Shown piece after piece: positions 29,252-38,418 of a stretch of DNA of 64,000 bases. This stretch comes from Pantoea sp. Aalb (GTDB taxonomy: Bacteria; Pseudomonadota; Gammaproteobacteria; Enterobacterales; Enterobacteriaceae), in NCBI RefSeq assembly GCF_009829985.1, contig NZ_SZZU01000002.1:1-64000 (forward strand), written 5' to 3'. How positions within the stretch are numbered: position 1 is the first letter of the stretch; every line of letters starts with the position of its first letter. A model generated the notes under the pieces. The model was not told where the DNA came from. It worked only from the letters and a program-made list of their open reading frames with translations, and searched no databases. The position numbers and the translations under genes were made by a program.

Positions 29252-29991
29252 TGAAAACACCGAATGATCTTTTCAATCGTTTTAAAAAAATCATTCCTTC
29301 TAATGTAGAACCAAAATTTAAAAGTGGTAAAGAACTATTAGCTTGGAACCAAGAACAAGGACGTTTACGTTCTGAAGCAATTGTTCGTGAAAATCGTGCT
29401 ATGAAAATGCAGCGTATTATGGGACATTCTGGCATTAGAGAATTACATATGAATTGCTCTTTTGATAACTATCGAATAGAAAATGATGGACAACGTAAAG
29501 CGTTAAATTTAGCACGTGAATATGCTGCTAGTTTTCAAAATAGTATTGCTAGTTTTGTTTTTTCTGGTCGTCCTGGAACAGGTAAGAATCATTTAGCAGC
29601 AGCAATAGGTAATGACTTAATTTTACGTGGTAAAAGTGTATTAATAGTAACTGTAGCTGATTTAATGTCTAGTATCAAAGGAACTTTCAGTGGAGGAAGT
29701 AATATTACAGAAGAATGTTTATTATATGATCTGAGTCATGTTGATTTACTAGTAATAGATGAAATAGGTATGCAAAGTGAATCTCGTTATGAAAAAGTGA
29801 TTATTAATCAAATTGTTGATCGTCGTTCTTCTTCAAAACGTCCTACTGGTATGCTTTCTAACTTAGATCCTTCTGGTATGAATACATTGTTTGGAGAACG
29901 TGTAATGGATCGTATGCGTTTAGGAAATAGTTTATGGGTGCGTTTTGATTGGGAAAGCTACCGTAGTCGCGTACGAGGAGATGAATACTAA
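29251..29991 (+). CDS. dnaC: DNA replication protein DnaC (helicase loader)
   Basis: AAA+ loader that delivers DnaB helicase to single-stranded DNA at oriC and restart sites. The 246 residues (E. coli 245) have the P-loop SGRPGTGKNHLAAAIGN, Walker B DLLVIDEIGMQSES, the sensor region RRSSSKRPTGML and the arginine finger ERVMDRMRLGNSLWVRFDW. Intact and cotranscribed with dnaT. With dnaA and gyrB also present, the initiation machinery looks much more complete than in many reduced symbionts. Confidence 0.97.
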   Translation: MKTPNDLFNRFKKIIPSNVEPKFKSGKELLAWNQEQGRLRSEAIVRENRAMKMQRIMGHSGIRELHMNCSFDNYRIENDGQRKALNLAREYAASFQNSIASFVFSGRPGTGKNHLAAAIGNDLILRGKSVLIVTVADLMSSIKGTFSGGSNITEECLLYDLSHVDLLVIDEIGMQSESRYEKVIINQIVDRRSSSKRPTGMLSNLDPSGMNTLFGERVMDRMRLGNSLWVRFDWESYRSRVRGDEY

Positions 29992-30090
29992 TATTCGTAT
30001 GTTATTGCTAATAATAAATTTATACTTCATAATAATTCTTATAATATTAAGTATTTTTATTTAGTTTTAATAAACCTAAAATTTATTAAT

Positions 30091-31494
30091 TTAAGTATTA
30101 CTATTTAATTTATTTGATAAGACATTATTGATCTTTTCTAAAGACATACCAGTAGTTTCTGGTAAATAACGAAAAGTAAATAAGTATATAAATAACGAAA
30201 AGATTGCAAATAGTAATAATGGAAAACCACCGTGAAATTTATGGATTAATAAAGTATTACTGTTAAGAATTGGAAATATAGTACTTATTACAAAATTTGT
30301 GAGTGACATAGTACAGATACAAATACCCATGCACATAGATCGAATTTTAGTTGGAAAAATCTCACTTAGTACTGTCCATACAACTTGTCCCCAAGTCATA
30401 CCAAAAAAAATCATATAAGAAACCAAACCAAATATTGCGATTAAACCCGATAAATGATAGTAAAAAGTAATAAATGAATAAGTAAGACAAATATAGGAAG
30501 CTAATGCACCTAGTAATAATAATTTACGACGGCCTATTTTATCTATAAGTGTCATTCCTATTAAAATACCAATAAATTGACATATTGATAACCAAAACGT
30601 TTGTAATAATGCATGGTCCATGTTAGAAGAAATATTTTTTAATAAGATTGGTCCGAAATATTGAATTACATTAATACCACTAATTTGATTTCCTACAGCT
30701 AATCCAATACCAATTACTAGTAATGATATAGTAGCTTTATCCAACGATAAATTAGACTTATAATTTTGATTTTTATTACTTAAAAATGAATATTTGATTT
30801 CTTTAAATACTATTTTTGCATGTTTGTAATTTGATATTTTTATTAATGTATCTAACGCTTCATTATATTGTCCTTTTAGTATATTCCAGCGTGGGGATTC
30901 TGGAATAAATACAAGAAAAAAAATAAATAATATACAAGGTAATAATGCCGTTACTAAGATATAACGCCAACCTATTTCTACCATTATTTCAGGTAAAATA
31001 GATTTAGTTATAAAATAATTAGTTAATAATACTACTGACTGTCCTCCTACACAACATACTGCATATAATGCAGTAGTTCGCCCACGAAATTTAGATGGTG
31101 AAAGCTCTGCTAAATAAATTGGCGAAATTACTGAAGCTAAACCAATAGCTAGACCACCAATAATTCGAAAAATAACAAAAATATCAAAATCATATGCTAA
31201 AGAAGTTCCTATAACAGATAAACTAAATAATAGAGCAGTAATTGATAGTGATTTTTTACGTCCAAAAGTATCACTTAATCTTGGAGCAATAAGACATCCT
31301 ATCAAACTTCCTAGCAAAATATTTGAAACAGCCCAACCAGTTTTAGATGGTGTTAATTGAAAATAATTACTTAAAGGTTCGATTGCTCCAGATATAATTG
31401 AAGAGTCATATCCCATTAATAGCCCACCAAATGAAGCAGTAATACAACAAAGTATTATATACTGCATATTATAATATGTTTGTTTATTAGGCAT
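30091..31494 (-). CDS. sugar:proton symporter, major facilitator superfamily (XylE-like)
   Basis: Twelve-helix transporter of the sugar porter family. The 467-residue protein has the family signatures GGLLMGYDSSIISGA (helix 1), RLSDTFGRKKSL, RIIGGLAIGLAS, ELSPSKFRG, PESPRW after helix 6, the helix 7 sugar-site pattern NQISGINVIQYFGP, DKIGRRKLL, and the closing PETTGMSLEKI. Along its length it looks closest to E. coli XylE (D-xylose/H+), including WGQVVWTVLSEIFP in helix 10. The substrate cannot be fixed from sequence; related porters carry galactose, arabinose or glucose. No xylA, xylB or xylR is nearby. It stands alone between dnaC and glyQ. Confidence 0.85.
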   Translation of the reverse strand: MPNKQTYYNMQYIILCCITASFGGLLMGYDSSIISGAIEPLSNYFQLTPSKTGWAVSNILLGSLIGCLIAPRLSDTFGRKKSLSITALLFSLSVIGTSLAYDFDIFVIFRIIGGLAIGLASVISPIYLAELSPSKFRGRTTALYAVCCVGGQSVVLLTNYFITKSILPEIMVEIGWRYILVTALLPCILFIFFLVFIPESPRWNILKGQYNEALDTLIKISNYKHAKIVFKEIKYSFLSNKNQNYKSNLSLDKATISLLVIGIGLAVGNQISGINVIQYFGPILLKNISSNMDHALLQTFWLSICQFIGILIGMTLIDKIGRRKLLLLGALASYICLTYSFITFYYHLSGLIAIFGLVSYMIFFGMTWGQVVWTVLSEIFPTKIRSMCMGICICTMSLTNFVISTIFPILNSNTLLIHKFHGGFPLLLFAIFSLFIYLFTFRYLPETTGMSLEKINNVLSNKLNSNT

Positions 31495-31950
31495 ATTAAT
31501 CCCTTTATTTCTATTATTTATTATAATACATTATAAAGTATTACTTTATAAGTAATCTACTTAAACAGAATAGATGTTATTATTTTTTATATATAATAAA
31601 ATTTTAAATATTTATTGTTCTATTAGCTAATCATTAAATTTATTTAAATTTAAATAAATTTTTATTATATTAAAGAATGATATTAATTATATTAAGTAAA
31701 TTACTACTTATAGTATTTTTAATAAAATCAAGTCTTTCTATACTAGTTATAAGTAAAATTTAATTGTTGTTATTTTGAATAATGATATAATAAGGAGATT
31801 TATGAATTTTAAATATTAGAATTGATATCGATATTATTCGAACCGTGAGATAATAAAAATCCTAATATTTTAACTACATAATGCAAATTAAACAGTGTAT
31901 AGTATTAATACTTTTTGATTTAATATAATTATATTGCGTACAAATTTAAT
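31495..31950. other. spacer upstream of glyQ with perfect palindrome and orphan ribosome site
   Basis: The 456-nt gap separates the divergent transporter gene and glyQ. AAATTTATTTAAA at 31636-31648 is followed directly by its reverse complement, giving a 26-bp perfect palindrome. At 31792-31797 a strong AAGGAG is followed by ATG at 31802, but the frame closes after five codons. This may be the ribosome site of a lost gene. No other feature is supported. Confidence 0.6.
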
Positions 31951-32874
31951 ATGCAACATTTTGATATCAATACTTTTCAAGGTTTAATTATGGCCTTGCA
32001 AAATTATTGGATGGGTCATGGCTGTACTATAATTCAACCTCTAGACATAGAAATAGGAGCTGGTACTTCTCATCCAATGACTTGTTTACGTGCATTAGGT
32101 CCTGAACCAATTTCTATTGCTTATGTACAACCATCTCGTCGTCCTACTGACGGGCGTTATGGAGAAAATCCAAATCGTTTACAACATTACTATCAGTTTC
32201 AGGTAATAATTAAGCCATCTATTAGTACTCTTCAAGATCTATATCTTGAATCTTTAAAATATTTAAATATAGATTTAAATATGAATGATGTCCGTTTTGT
32301 AGAAGATAACTGGGAAAATCCAACTCTTGGAGCTTGGGGATTAGGATGGGAAGTACGGTTAAATGGTATGGAGATAACACAGTTTACTTATTTTCAACAA
32401 GTGGGTAGCATGGAGTGTCGCCCTATAACTGGTGAAATTACATATGGTTTAGAACGTTTAGCAATGTACATTCAGGGAGTAGATAACGTTTATGATCTTA
32501 TTTGGAGTCATAGTTCTCTAGGAAAAATTACTTATGGAGACCTCTTTTTTCAAAACGAATTAGAACAATCTAGTTATAATTTTGAGCATGCAGATATTAA
32601 TTTTCTTTTTAATTGTTTCGAACAATATGAAAAAGAAGCTCAACAACAATTGTCGTTAAAAAAACCTCTGAGTGTACCAGCTTATGAATGTATTTTAAAG
32701 GCAGCACATATCTTTAACATTTTAGAATCACGTAAAGCAATTTCAGTAACTGAACGTCAACATTATATTATTCGTATTCGTACTGTCACTAAAGCTGTTG
32801 CTAAATCTTACTATGCTTCCCGTAAAGCACTCGGATTCCCAATGTGTAATAAAAATAATTTAAGATTTAATTAA
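31951..32874 (+). CDS. glyQ: glycine--tRNA ligase alpha subunit
   Basis: Alpha chain of the bacterial heterotetrameric glycyl-tRNA synthetase, holding the class II catalytic core that activates glycine. The 307 residues (E. coli 303) contain MTCLRALGPEPISIAYVQPS, RRPTDGRYGENPNRLQHYYQ, EDNWENPTLGAWGLGWEV and GLERLAMYIQGV. The stop codon TAA overlaps the glyS ATG by one base. Confidence 0.98.
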   Translation: MQHFDINTFQGLIMALQNYWMGHGCTIIQPLDIEIGAGTSHPMTCLRALGPEPISIAYVQPSRRPTDGRYGENPNRLQHYYQFQVIIKPSISTLQDLYLESLKYLNIDLNMNDVRFVEDNWENPTLGAWGLGWEVRLNGMEITQFTYFQQVGSMECRPITGEITYGLERLAMYIQGVDNVYDLIWSHSSLGKITYGDLFFQNELEQSSYNFEHADINFLFNCFEQYEKEAQQQLSLKKPLSVPAYECILKAAHIFNILESRKAISVTERQHYIIRIRTVTKAVAKSYYASRKALGFPMCNKNNLRFN

Positions 32875-34952
32875 TGGAAAAGAAAAATTTTTTAGTAGAA
32901 ATTGGCACAGAAGAATTACCACCAAAATCTTTATACAGTTTAGCACAATCCTTTGCTATTTTCTTCTGTGATGAACTAGATAAGGTTAATTTAAGTTATA
33001 CTAAAGTAACTTGGTTTGCTACGCCACGACGTCTAGCTTTAATAGTTACACAACTTAATATTTTTCAACCTGATCAAATAATTGAAAAAAAAGGACCTAC
33101 TATTTCTACAGCTTTTAATGATGATGGTAATGCAACTAAGGCAGCTTTATGTTGGGCACATAGTAATGGCATTACAGTAGATCAAGCTGAACGTTTAATT
33201 ATAGGTAAGGATAAAAGGTTAGTATATCGTTCTTTGGTAAAAGGTGAAAGTACCAAAGTATTACTTCCAATTTTGCTTATTAAAGTACTACGTAAACTAC
33301 CAATTCCAAAACCTATGCGTTGGGGTAAAGGTGAAGTAGAATTTATTCGTCCTGTTCATACAATAACTATGTTGTTAGGAGATGAAATAATTTCAGAGAA
33401 TATATTAGGGATTAATTCAGATCGCGTAATTTACGGTCATAGATTTATGGGTGAGGCTAAGTTAATTTTAGATCATGCCAATCAGTATCCTCAATTATTA
33501 TTAGAGTGTGGTAAAGTAATAGCCGATTATGCGGTACGTAAAGCTAAAATTAAAAGAGATGTAGAAGCTATAGCTTACAATTTAGGGGGATACGCAGATA
33601 TAAGCGATAGTCTATTAGAAGAAGTAACTTCGTTAGTAGAGTGGCCAGTAATATTAATGGGGAAATTTAATAAAAAATTTCTTGCTATACCGACAGAAGC
33701 ACTAGTTTCGATCATGAAAAACGATCAAAAGTATTTTCCAATATACTCTAATAATAAAAAATTACTACCTAATTTTATATTTGTTGCTAACATTGAATCA
33801 AGAAATCCACAGAAAATTATCATTGGCAATGAGCATGTAGTACGATCACGTTTGACTGATGCAGAGTTTTTCTTTAATCTTGATTGTAAAAACTCTTTAG
33901 AAAGTAAAATTCCTCATTTAAAAAGTATTTTATTTCATAAAGACTTAGGGACATTAAGCGATAAAACTAATCGTATTCAATTATTGGCCTGTTGGATTTC
34001 TAAGCAGATTGGAGCAGATATAAATCATACTATCCGTGCTAGTTTACTTTCTAAATGTGATCTCTTAACGAAGATGGTATTTGAATTTCCAGATACACAA
34101 GGCGCTATGGGTATGTATTATGCACGTTATGATGGTGAACCTGAAGATGTAGCTATAGCGATTCATGAACAATATCATCCACGTTTTGCTGGTGATTCTT
34201 TGCCCTCTACATTAATTGCTTGTTCTGTAGCTATTGCTGATAAAATTGATACTCTCGTAGGTATTTTTAGTATTAGTTTAAATCCAAAAGGAAAAGGAGA
34301 TAAAGATCCTTTTGCATTGCGCCGTATTGCATTAGGCATACTGAGAATTATTGTTGAAAAAAAGTTACCTTTAGATTTAGAAAATTTAGTAAAAAAAACT
34401 GTATATCAATATGGTGAAAAAATAAAAAATTCAAATATTGTGGATGAAGTTATTAATTTTATATTTAATCGTTTTTATACTTGGTATAAACACAAAGGAT
34501 ATACTATAGATATTATTCAAGCTGTATTAGCTTGTCGTCCAATGCGTCCAATAGATTTTGATGCACGTATACAAGCAATTGCATATTTACGTAATATGAA
34601 AAAAGTTAACGCTTTAATTATAGTTAATAAACGTATTTGTAATATTGTGGCTAAATCTAAAGAAAAATTGAATACTAATATTCAAAGATCTCTTTTAAAA
34701 GAAAAAGAAGAGATTGAATTGTCAATATTTATCGTTGAATTAGAAAATAAACTGAAACCTCTATTAATAGAAAATCGTTATCAAGATGCGTTGATTGAAT
34801 TAATGCAATCAATTGATTTAATAAATAATTTTTTTAATAATATTATGGTAAACGTTAGTAACACTGCATTACGTATTAATCGTCTAACAATACTAGTAAA
34901 ACTAAGAAAATTATTTCTTTATATTGCAGATATTTCCTTGCTTCAGTTATAG
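32874..34952 (+). CDS. glyS: glycine--tRNA ligase beta subunit
   Basis: Beta chain of glycyl-tRNA synthetase, needed for tRNA recognition. The 692 residues (E. coli 689) start FLVEIGTEELPPKSL and include IPKPMRWGKGEVEFIRPVH, the HD-like segment and DPFALRRIALGILRI near residue 485. The C-terminal region, about residues 560-692, is lysine- and isoleucine-rich and more diverged than the rest, but no stop or frameshift interrupts it. It is translationally coupled to glyQ. Confidence 0.97.
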   Translation: MEKKNFLVEIGTEELPPKSLYSLAQSFAIFFCDELDKVNLSYTKVTWFATPRRLALIVTQLNIFQPDQIIEKKGPTISTAFNDDGNATKAALCWAHSNGITVDQAERLIIGKDKRLVYRSLVKGESTKVLLPILLIKVLRKLPIPKPMRWGKGEVEFIRPVHTITMLLGDEIISENILGINSDRVIYGHRFMGEAKLILDHANQYPQLLLECGKVIADYAVRKAKIKRDVEAIAYNLGGYADISDSLLEEVTSLVEWPVILMGKFNKKFLAIPTEALVSIMKNDQKYFPIYSNNKKLLPNFIFVANIESRNPQKIIIGNEHVVRSRLTDAEFFFNLDCKNSLESKIPHLKSILFHKDLGTLSDKTNRIQLLACWISKQIGADINHTIRASLLSKCDLLTKMVFEFPDTQGAMGMYYARYDGEPEDVAIAIHEQYHPRFAGDSLPSTLIACSVAIADKIDTLVGIFSISLNPKGKGDKDPFALRRIALGILRIIVEKKLPLDLENLVKKTVYQYGEKIKNSNIVDEVINFIFNRFYTWYKHKGYTIDIIQAVLACRPMRPIDFDARIQAIAYLRNMKKVNALIIVNKRICNIVAKSKEKLNTNIQRSLLKEKEEIELSIFIVELENKLKPLLIENRYQDALIELMQSIDLINNFFNNIMVNVSNTALRINRLTILVKLRKLFLYIADISLLQL

Positions 34953-35484
34953 ATTAAAAATCTAAATGTAACTATTGAAATTAGTTTTTTTATTTATTTT
35001 AAGAATTTAAATATTATCTATTTGATATAGATATTATGAAATAATAATAACATTAATATTGCTTATATTTAAAAAATAAAAATTTTTAATGAGTTATTTT
35101 TAAATAAATTTGTTTCAATTAATAAATATTAAGATTATTCATATGGTAGAGAAATATATTTTTAGTATTATACTTACATATTATAATTATAATATATATA
35201 CGTATACACTATAATTAACTTATTAGAGTTATATGTAATTAATCTAATAATTATATATTTTTATAATTTTATTAATTATTTTTTATTAATTATTTTTAAG
35301 TTTTTATTAGAAGATTTTCACATGTTATTATGGATTTAATGAAATTAAATATTAATTATATTTAATCCATCTATTCATTTTAGAGTATTATTAAAAATAT
35401 TTTATATACTTACATCTGTATAATGAGTAATGAATTTAGAAAATAAGAAATATTCTATTAAACTAATTTCTTCTAGAGATAACA
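34953..35484. other. A+T-rich spacer between glyS and fdhD
   Basis: A repeated block, TTATTAATTATTTTT, occurs twice in tandem near 35268-35300. A short imperfect dyad ATGGATT...AATCCAT lies near 35330-35372. I see no gene, tRNA or clear promoter. Confidence 0.5.
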
Positions 35485-36306
35485 GTGAAAATAAAAAAAC
35501 AAAAAAATAATAAAAATATTAGTTCAATGACTGGTGTACATCAAACACAAATATGGAAGAATGATACTAATCCAATAAAAAATGATTGGGTAGCTAAAGA
35601 AGTACCAGTAGCATTAGTTTATAATGGTATTTCTCATGTAGTTATAATGGCTACACCTAGTAATTTAGAAAAGTTAGCTATTGGGTTTTCTTTATCCGAA
35701 GGGATTATTTTAGATCTAAATGATATTTTTAATATAGATATAGTATCAAGTTATAATGGTATTCAAATACAAATAGAAATATCTAATCGTCGTTTCATGG
35801 CATTAAAAAAATACCGCCGTATGATCACTGGTCGTACAGGATGTGGTATATGTGGTGTGGAACATTTAGACTATATTAGTAAACCTATTAAATCTTTACC
35901 ATTTACTCAAAAATTTAATATAATAAACCTTGAGGTAGGACTAAAACAACTACGGTGTTACCAACCTATTGGTAAGTTAACTGGATGTACACATATAGCA
36001 GCATGGATGTCACCTCATGGAGATTTAATTAGTGCTTATGAAGATATAGGCCGTCATGTAGCTTTAGATAAGTTACTTGGTTATCGTAGTCAAAATCATT
36101 GGTATGAAGGAGCAGTATTAATATCGAGTAGAGCCAGTTATGAAATAGTTCAAAAATCCGCTATGTGCGGCGTAGAAATTTTATTTGCTATATCTGCCGT
36201 CACTCAATTAGCTATTGATGTAGCCAAAAATTGCAACTTAACTTTAGTAGGATTTAGTAAGTCTACTAATGCTACGATTTATAGTTATCCACAGCGAATA
36301 TTTTAA
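35485..36306 (+). CDS. fdhD: formate dehydrogenase accessory sulfurtransferase FdhD
   Basis: Transfers sulfur from the cysteine desulfurase IscS to the bis-MGD molybdenum cofactor, which makes formate dehydrogenase active. The 273-residue protein (E. coli 277) has the conserved block EEVPVALVYNGISHVV-like KEVPVALVYNGISHVV, LAIGFSLSEGII, the cysteine loop RTGCGICGVEHL carrying the two catalytic cysteines, and GCTHIAAWMSPHGDL then EDIGRHVALDKLLG. The GTG start at 35485 gives an N terminus collinear with E. coli. No formate dehydrogenase or molybdopterin gene is in this window. Confidence 0.96.
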   Translation: MKIKKQKNNKNISSMTGVHQTQIWKNDTNPIKNDWVAKEVPVALVYNGISHVVIMATPSNLEKLAIGFSLSEGIILDLNDIFNIDIVSSYNGIQIQIEISNRRFMALKKYRRMITGRTGCGICGVEHLDYISKPIKSLPFTQKFNIINLEVGLKQLRCYQPIGKLTGCTHIAAWMSPHGDLISAYEDIGRHVALDKLLGYRSQNHWYEGAVLISSRASYEIVQKSAMCGVEILFAISAVTQLAIDVAKNCNLTLVGFSKSTNATIYSYPQRIF

Positions 36307-36690
36307 TTCTTAATCATTTCTAAATCATTTCTAAATATAAGAATATTAAATTTATTTCTATAATCTATATTATTAATATTAGAATAATGCCAATCGTTAG
36401 CTTGTTATAGTTATTTTAATATGATAATATACAGATATTTATCATATTATTTAATTTTATAAAAGCATTAGAAATAAAATGTTTTTATTTATTAAATATA
36501 ATCTATTTCTGAAAAATAACATAATATATAACTACTATATTTGAATATACGTAAGTTATTATGTATTTATTTTTTCAATAAATACATAATTTTATATCTT
36601 ATAATTTTCTTATTTATTTTATATTTTATAGGTTTCTATAAAATAAGACTTATTTATGTAAAAATAATAAATAAACATTAAGAGGTCAAT
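36307..36690. other. sodA upstream spacer with two perfect hairpins
   Basis: ATTATGTATTTATT at 36558-36571 pairs perfectly with 36577-36590 around a 5-nt loop and is followed by a T-rich stretch. A second hairpin has arms TATTTTATAG (36622-36631) and CTATAAAATA (36636-36645) with a 4-nt loop. Both lie within 135 nt of the sodA start. They could be terminator-like structures or protein-binding dyads. I see no SoxS or Fur site I would defend. Confidence 0.55.
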
Positions 36691-37311
36691 ATGAGTTATT
36701 TACTACCATCTTTACCCTATGCATACGATGCATTAGAACCATTTTTTGATAAGCAAACAATGGAACTTCATCATACTAAACATCATCAGAGTTATGTTAA
36801 TAATGCTAATTTAGCGTTAGAAAATACTGAGTTTAAAACCTTATCAGTTAATGAATTAATCTCTAAATTAGATCAATTACCAAAAAATAAAAAGGAAATG
36901 TTACGTAATAATGCAGGTGGTCATGCTAATCATAGTTTCTTTTGGAAAGGTTTAAAAAAAGGTACTACTCTACAAGGAACTTTAAAACTTGCTATTGAAA
37001 AAGATTTCAATAGTGTAAATCAATTTCAAGAAGAATTTGAAAAAGTAGCATTAGCTCGATTTGGCTCTGGTTGGATTTGGTTAATAAAAAAAGAGGATAA
37101 ACTATCCATAGTTTCTACTGCTAATCAAGATAACCCTTTAATGGGTGAAAATATTATTGGTATATCAGGTTATCCAATTCTTGCTTTAGATGTTTGGGAA
37201 CATGCTTATTATTTAAAATATCAAAATAGACGCAATGATTATATAAAAGCATTTTGGAATGTTGTCAATTGGAATGAAGCATTAGACATTTTTAATAATA
37301 TGAATAAATAA
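36691..37311 (+). CDS. sodA: superoxide dismutase [Mn]
   Basis: Converts superoxide to hydrogen peroxide and oxygen in the cytoplasm. The 206 residues (E. coli 206) begin SYLLPSLPYAYDALEP and carry the metal ligands in LHHTKHHQSYV, GGHANHSFFWKGL and LDVWEHAYYLKYQNRR. GGHANHSFFW and the overall identity to SodA indicate the manganese type. The ATG is preceded by AGAGG. It is the only oxidative-stress enzyme in the window. Confidence 0.97.
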   Translation: MSYLLPSLPYAYDALEPFFDKQTMELHHTKHHQSYVNNANLALENTEFKTLSVNELISKLDQLPKNKKEMLRNNAGGHANHSFFWKGLKKGTTLQGTLKLAIEKDFNSVNQFQEEFEKVALARFGSGWIWLIKKEDKLSIVSTANQDNPLMGENIIGISGYPILALDVWEHAYYLKYQNRRNDYIKAFWNVVNWNEALDIFNNMNK

Positions 37312-37383
37312 AATGTTCATATTTTACTATTGTAGTTTATTATAAATGGAGTTTATTTTGATAAAATTTAATTATTTTTATAA

Positions 37384-37412
37384 TTGACAATAGTTTAATT
37401 ACAATTAATAAT
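37384..37412 (+). promoter_or_regulatory. candidate sigma-70 promoter
   Basis: A perfect TTGACA (37384-37389) is followed after 17 nt by AATAAT, which matches 5 of 6 bases of the -10 consensus. It lies about 40 nt upstream of the VirK/YbjX-family gene, facing it. Confidence 0.5.
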
Positions 37413-37452
37413 ATAATATCGTTATAGTTTGACTCGTGAAGCTATTATAAGT

Positions 37453-38418
37453 ATGTCTATTTCTTTAAAAAAATATCCAATAAATAATAAGGAGTTAATA
37501 TCATTTTTTTTATCCTTAGTAAGTGGTCAGTTCAGACCGAATAATTCATGGGATAAAAGAAAATTTCGTATTAAATTTGCTTTGAGATCTCTTGTATTCC
37601 CTGTTACTACTTTTCATTATCTTAGTCAATTAGTAAAAATTACTGATTTTCCTAAGTTACTAACTATACAAGGTTTATTGCCAGCAAAGCTACATCGTCC
37701 ATATTTACGTACTGGTTTTAGTACAGCACAGCGAGCTCAGGCTATAATAGATCATTATACATCGTTAGATCAGCTAGATAGTCTTGTCTTACGTAAATTG
37801 ATGCAAAATTATAATGATACTCCACTTGCTAGTTTTACAGGCAAAAATAATACAAGTTTTTTAGTAATTTGTTGTCCTGCTAGTTTTGATCGTGAAGGTG
37901 AAATTACTTTAATTTTACTCTATGAAAAATTATTAGTCGCATCACTTTCGTTTTCCATTATTCAAGAAAATAAACAAAAAACATTATTAATTGGAGGTTT
38001 ACAAGGACCCCGTCATGTTACTTCTATTAATACGATTCGTGATGCTACTAAAGCGATGTATGGAATATTTCCCAAACGTTTACTTGTTGAAGTTGCTTAT
38101 ATTCTTGCAGAATTATGTAATATAAAAAAAATTGCAGCTGTAAGTGATAGAACACATGTTTTTTATAGTTTACGTTACCGTTATAGTAAAAAACATAAGT
38201 TTTTTGCAAGCTACAATGAGTTTTGGATTTCATTAGGAGGAAAAACTCGTAAGGATAATATGTTTGATTTACCAACATATATAAAACGTAAGAATACACA
38301 AGAAATTGTTAGCAAAAAGAGATCTGAATATCGTCGTCGCAGTATACTTTTAGATAATTTGATTGAACAAATTTATCAAACAGCTTGTGTAAAACGCAAC
38401 ATATTACATAATCTATAA
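37453..38418 (+). CDS. VirK/YbjX family protein (DUF535)
   Basis: The translation matches the VirK/YbjX (DUF535) family in length and in several blocks: IKFALRSLVFPVTT, then KLHRPYLRTGFSTAQRAQAIIDHY, SFDREGEITLILLYE, GGLQGPRHV near residue 190, and SDRTHVFYSLRYR. Members include E. coli YbjX and Salmonella VirK; the latter is PhoP-regulated and linked to resistance to host antimicrobial peptides, but no biochemical activity is established. I chose the ATG at 37453. A TTG at 37429 would add eight residues, and neither has a good ribosome site. The frame is intact across 321 codons, so it is likely functional. Confidence 0.8.
   Translation: MSISLKKYPINNKELISFFLSLVSGQFRPNNSWDKRKFRIKFALRSLVFPVTTFHYLSQLVKITDFPKLLTIQGLLPAKLHRPYLRTGFSTAQRAQAIIDHYTSLDQLDSLVLRKLMQNYNDTPLASFTGKNNTSFLVICCPASFDREGEITLILLYEKLLVASLSFSIIQENKQKTLLIGGLQGPRHVTSINTIRDATKAMYGIFPKRLLVEVAYILAELCNIKKIAAVSDRTHVFYSLRYRYSKKHKFFASYNEFWISLGGKTRKDNMFDLPTYIKRKNTQEIVSKKRSEYRRRSILLDNLIEQIYQTACVKRNILHNL

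Noticed and set aside
36285..36293. Perfect DnaA box TTATCCACA
   Set aside because: It lies inside the fdhD coding region, near its 3' end, alone and far from the origin. The E. coli protein also has HPQR here, so the bases follow from the coding sequence.
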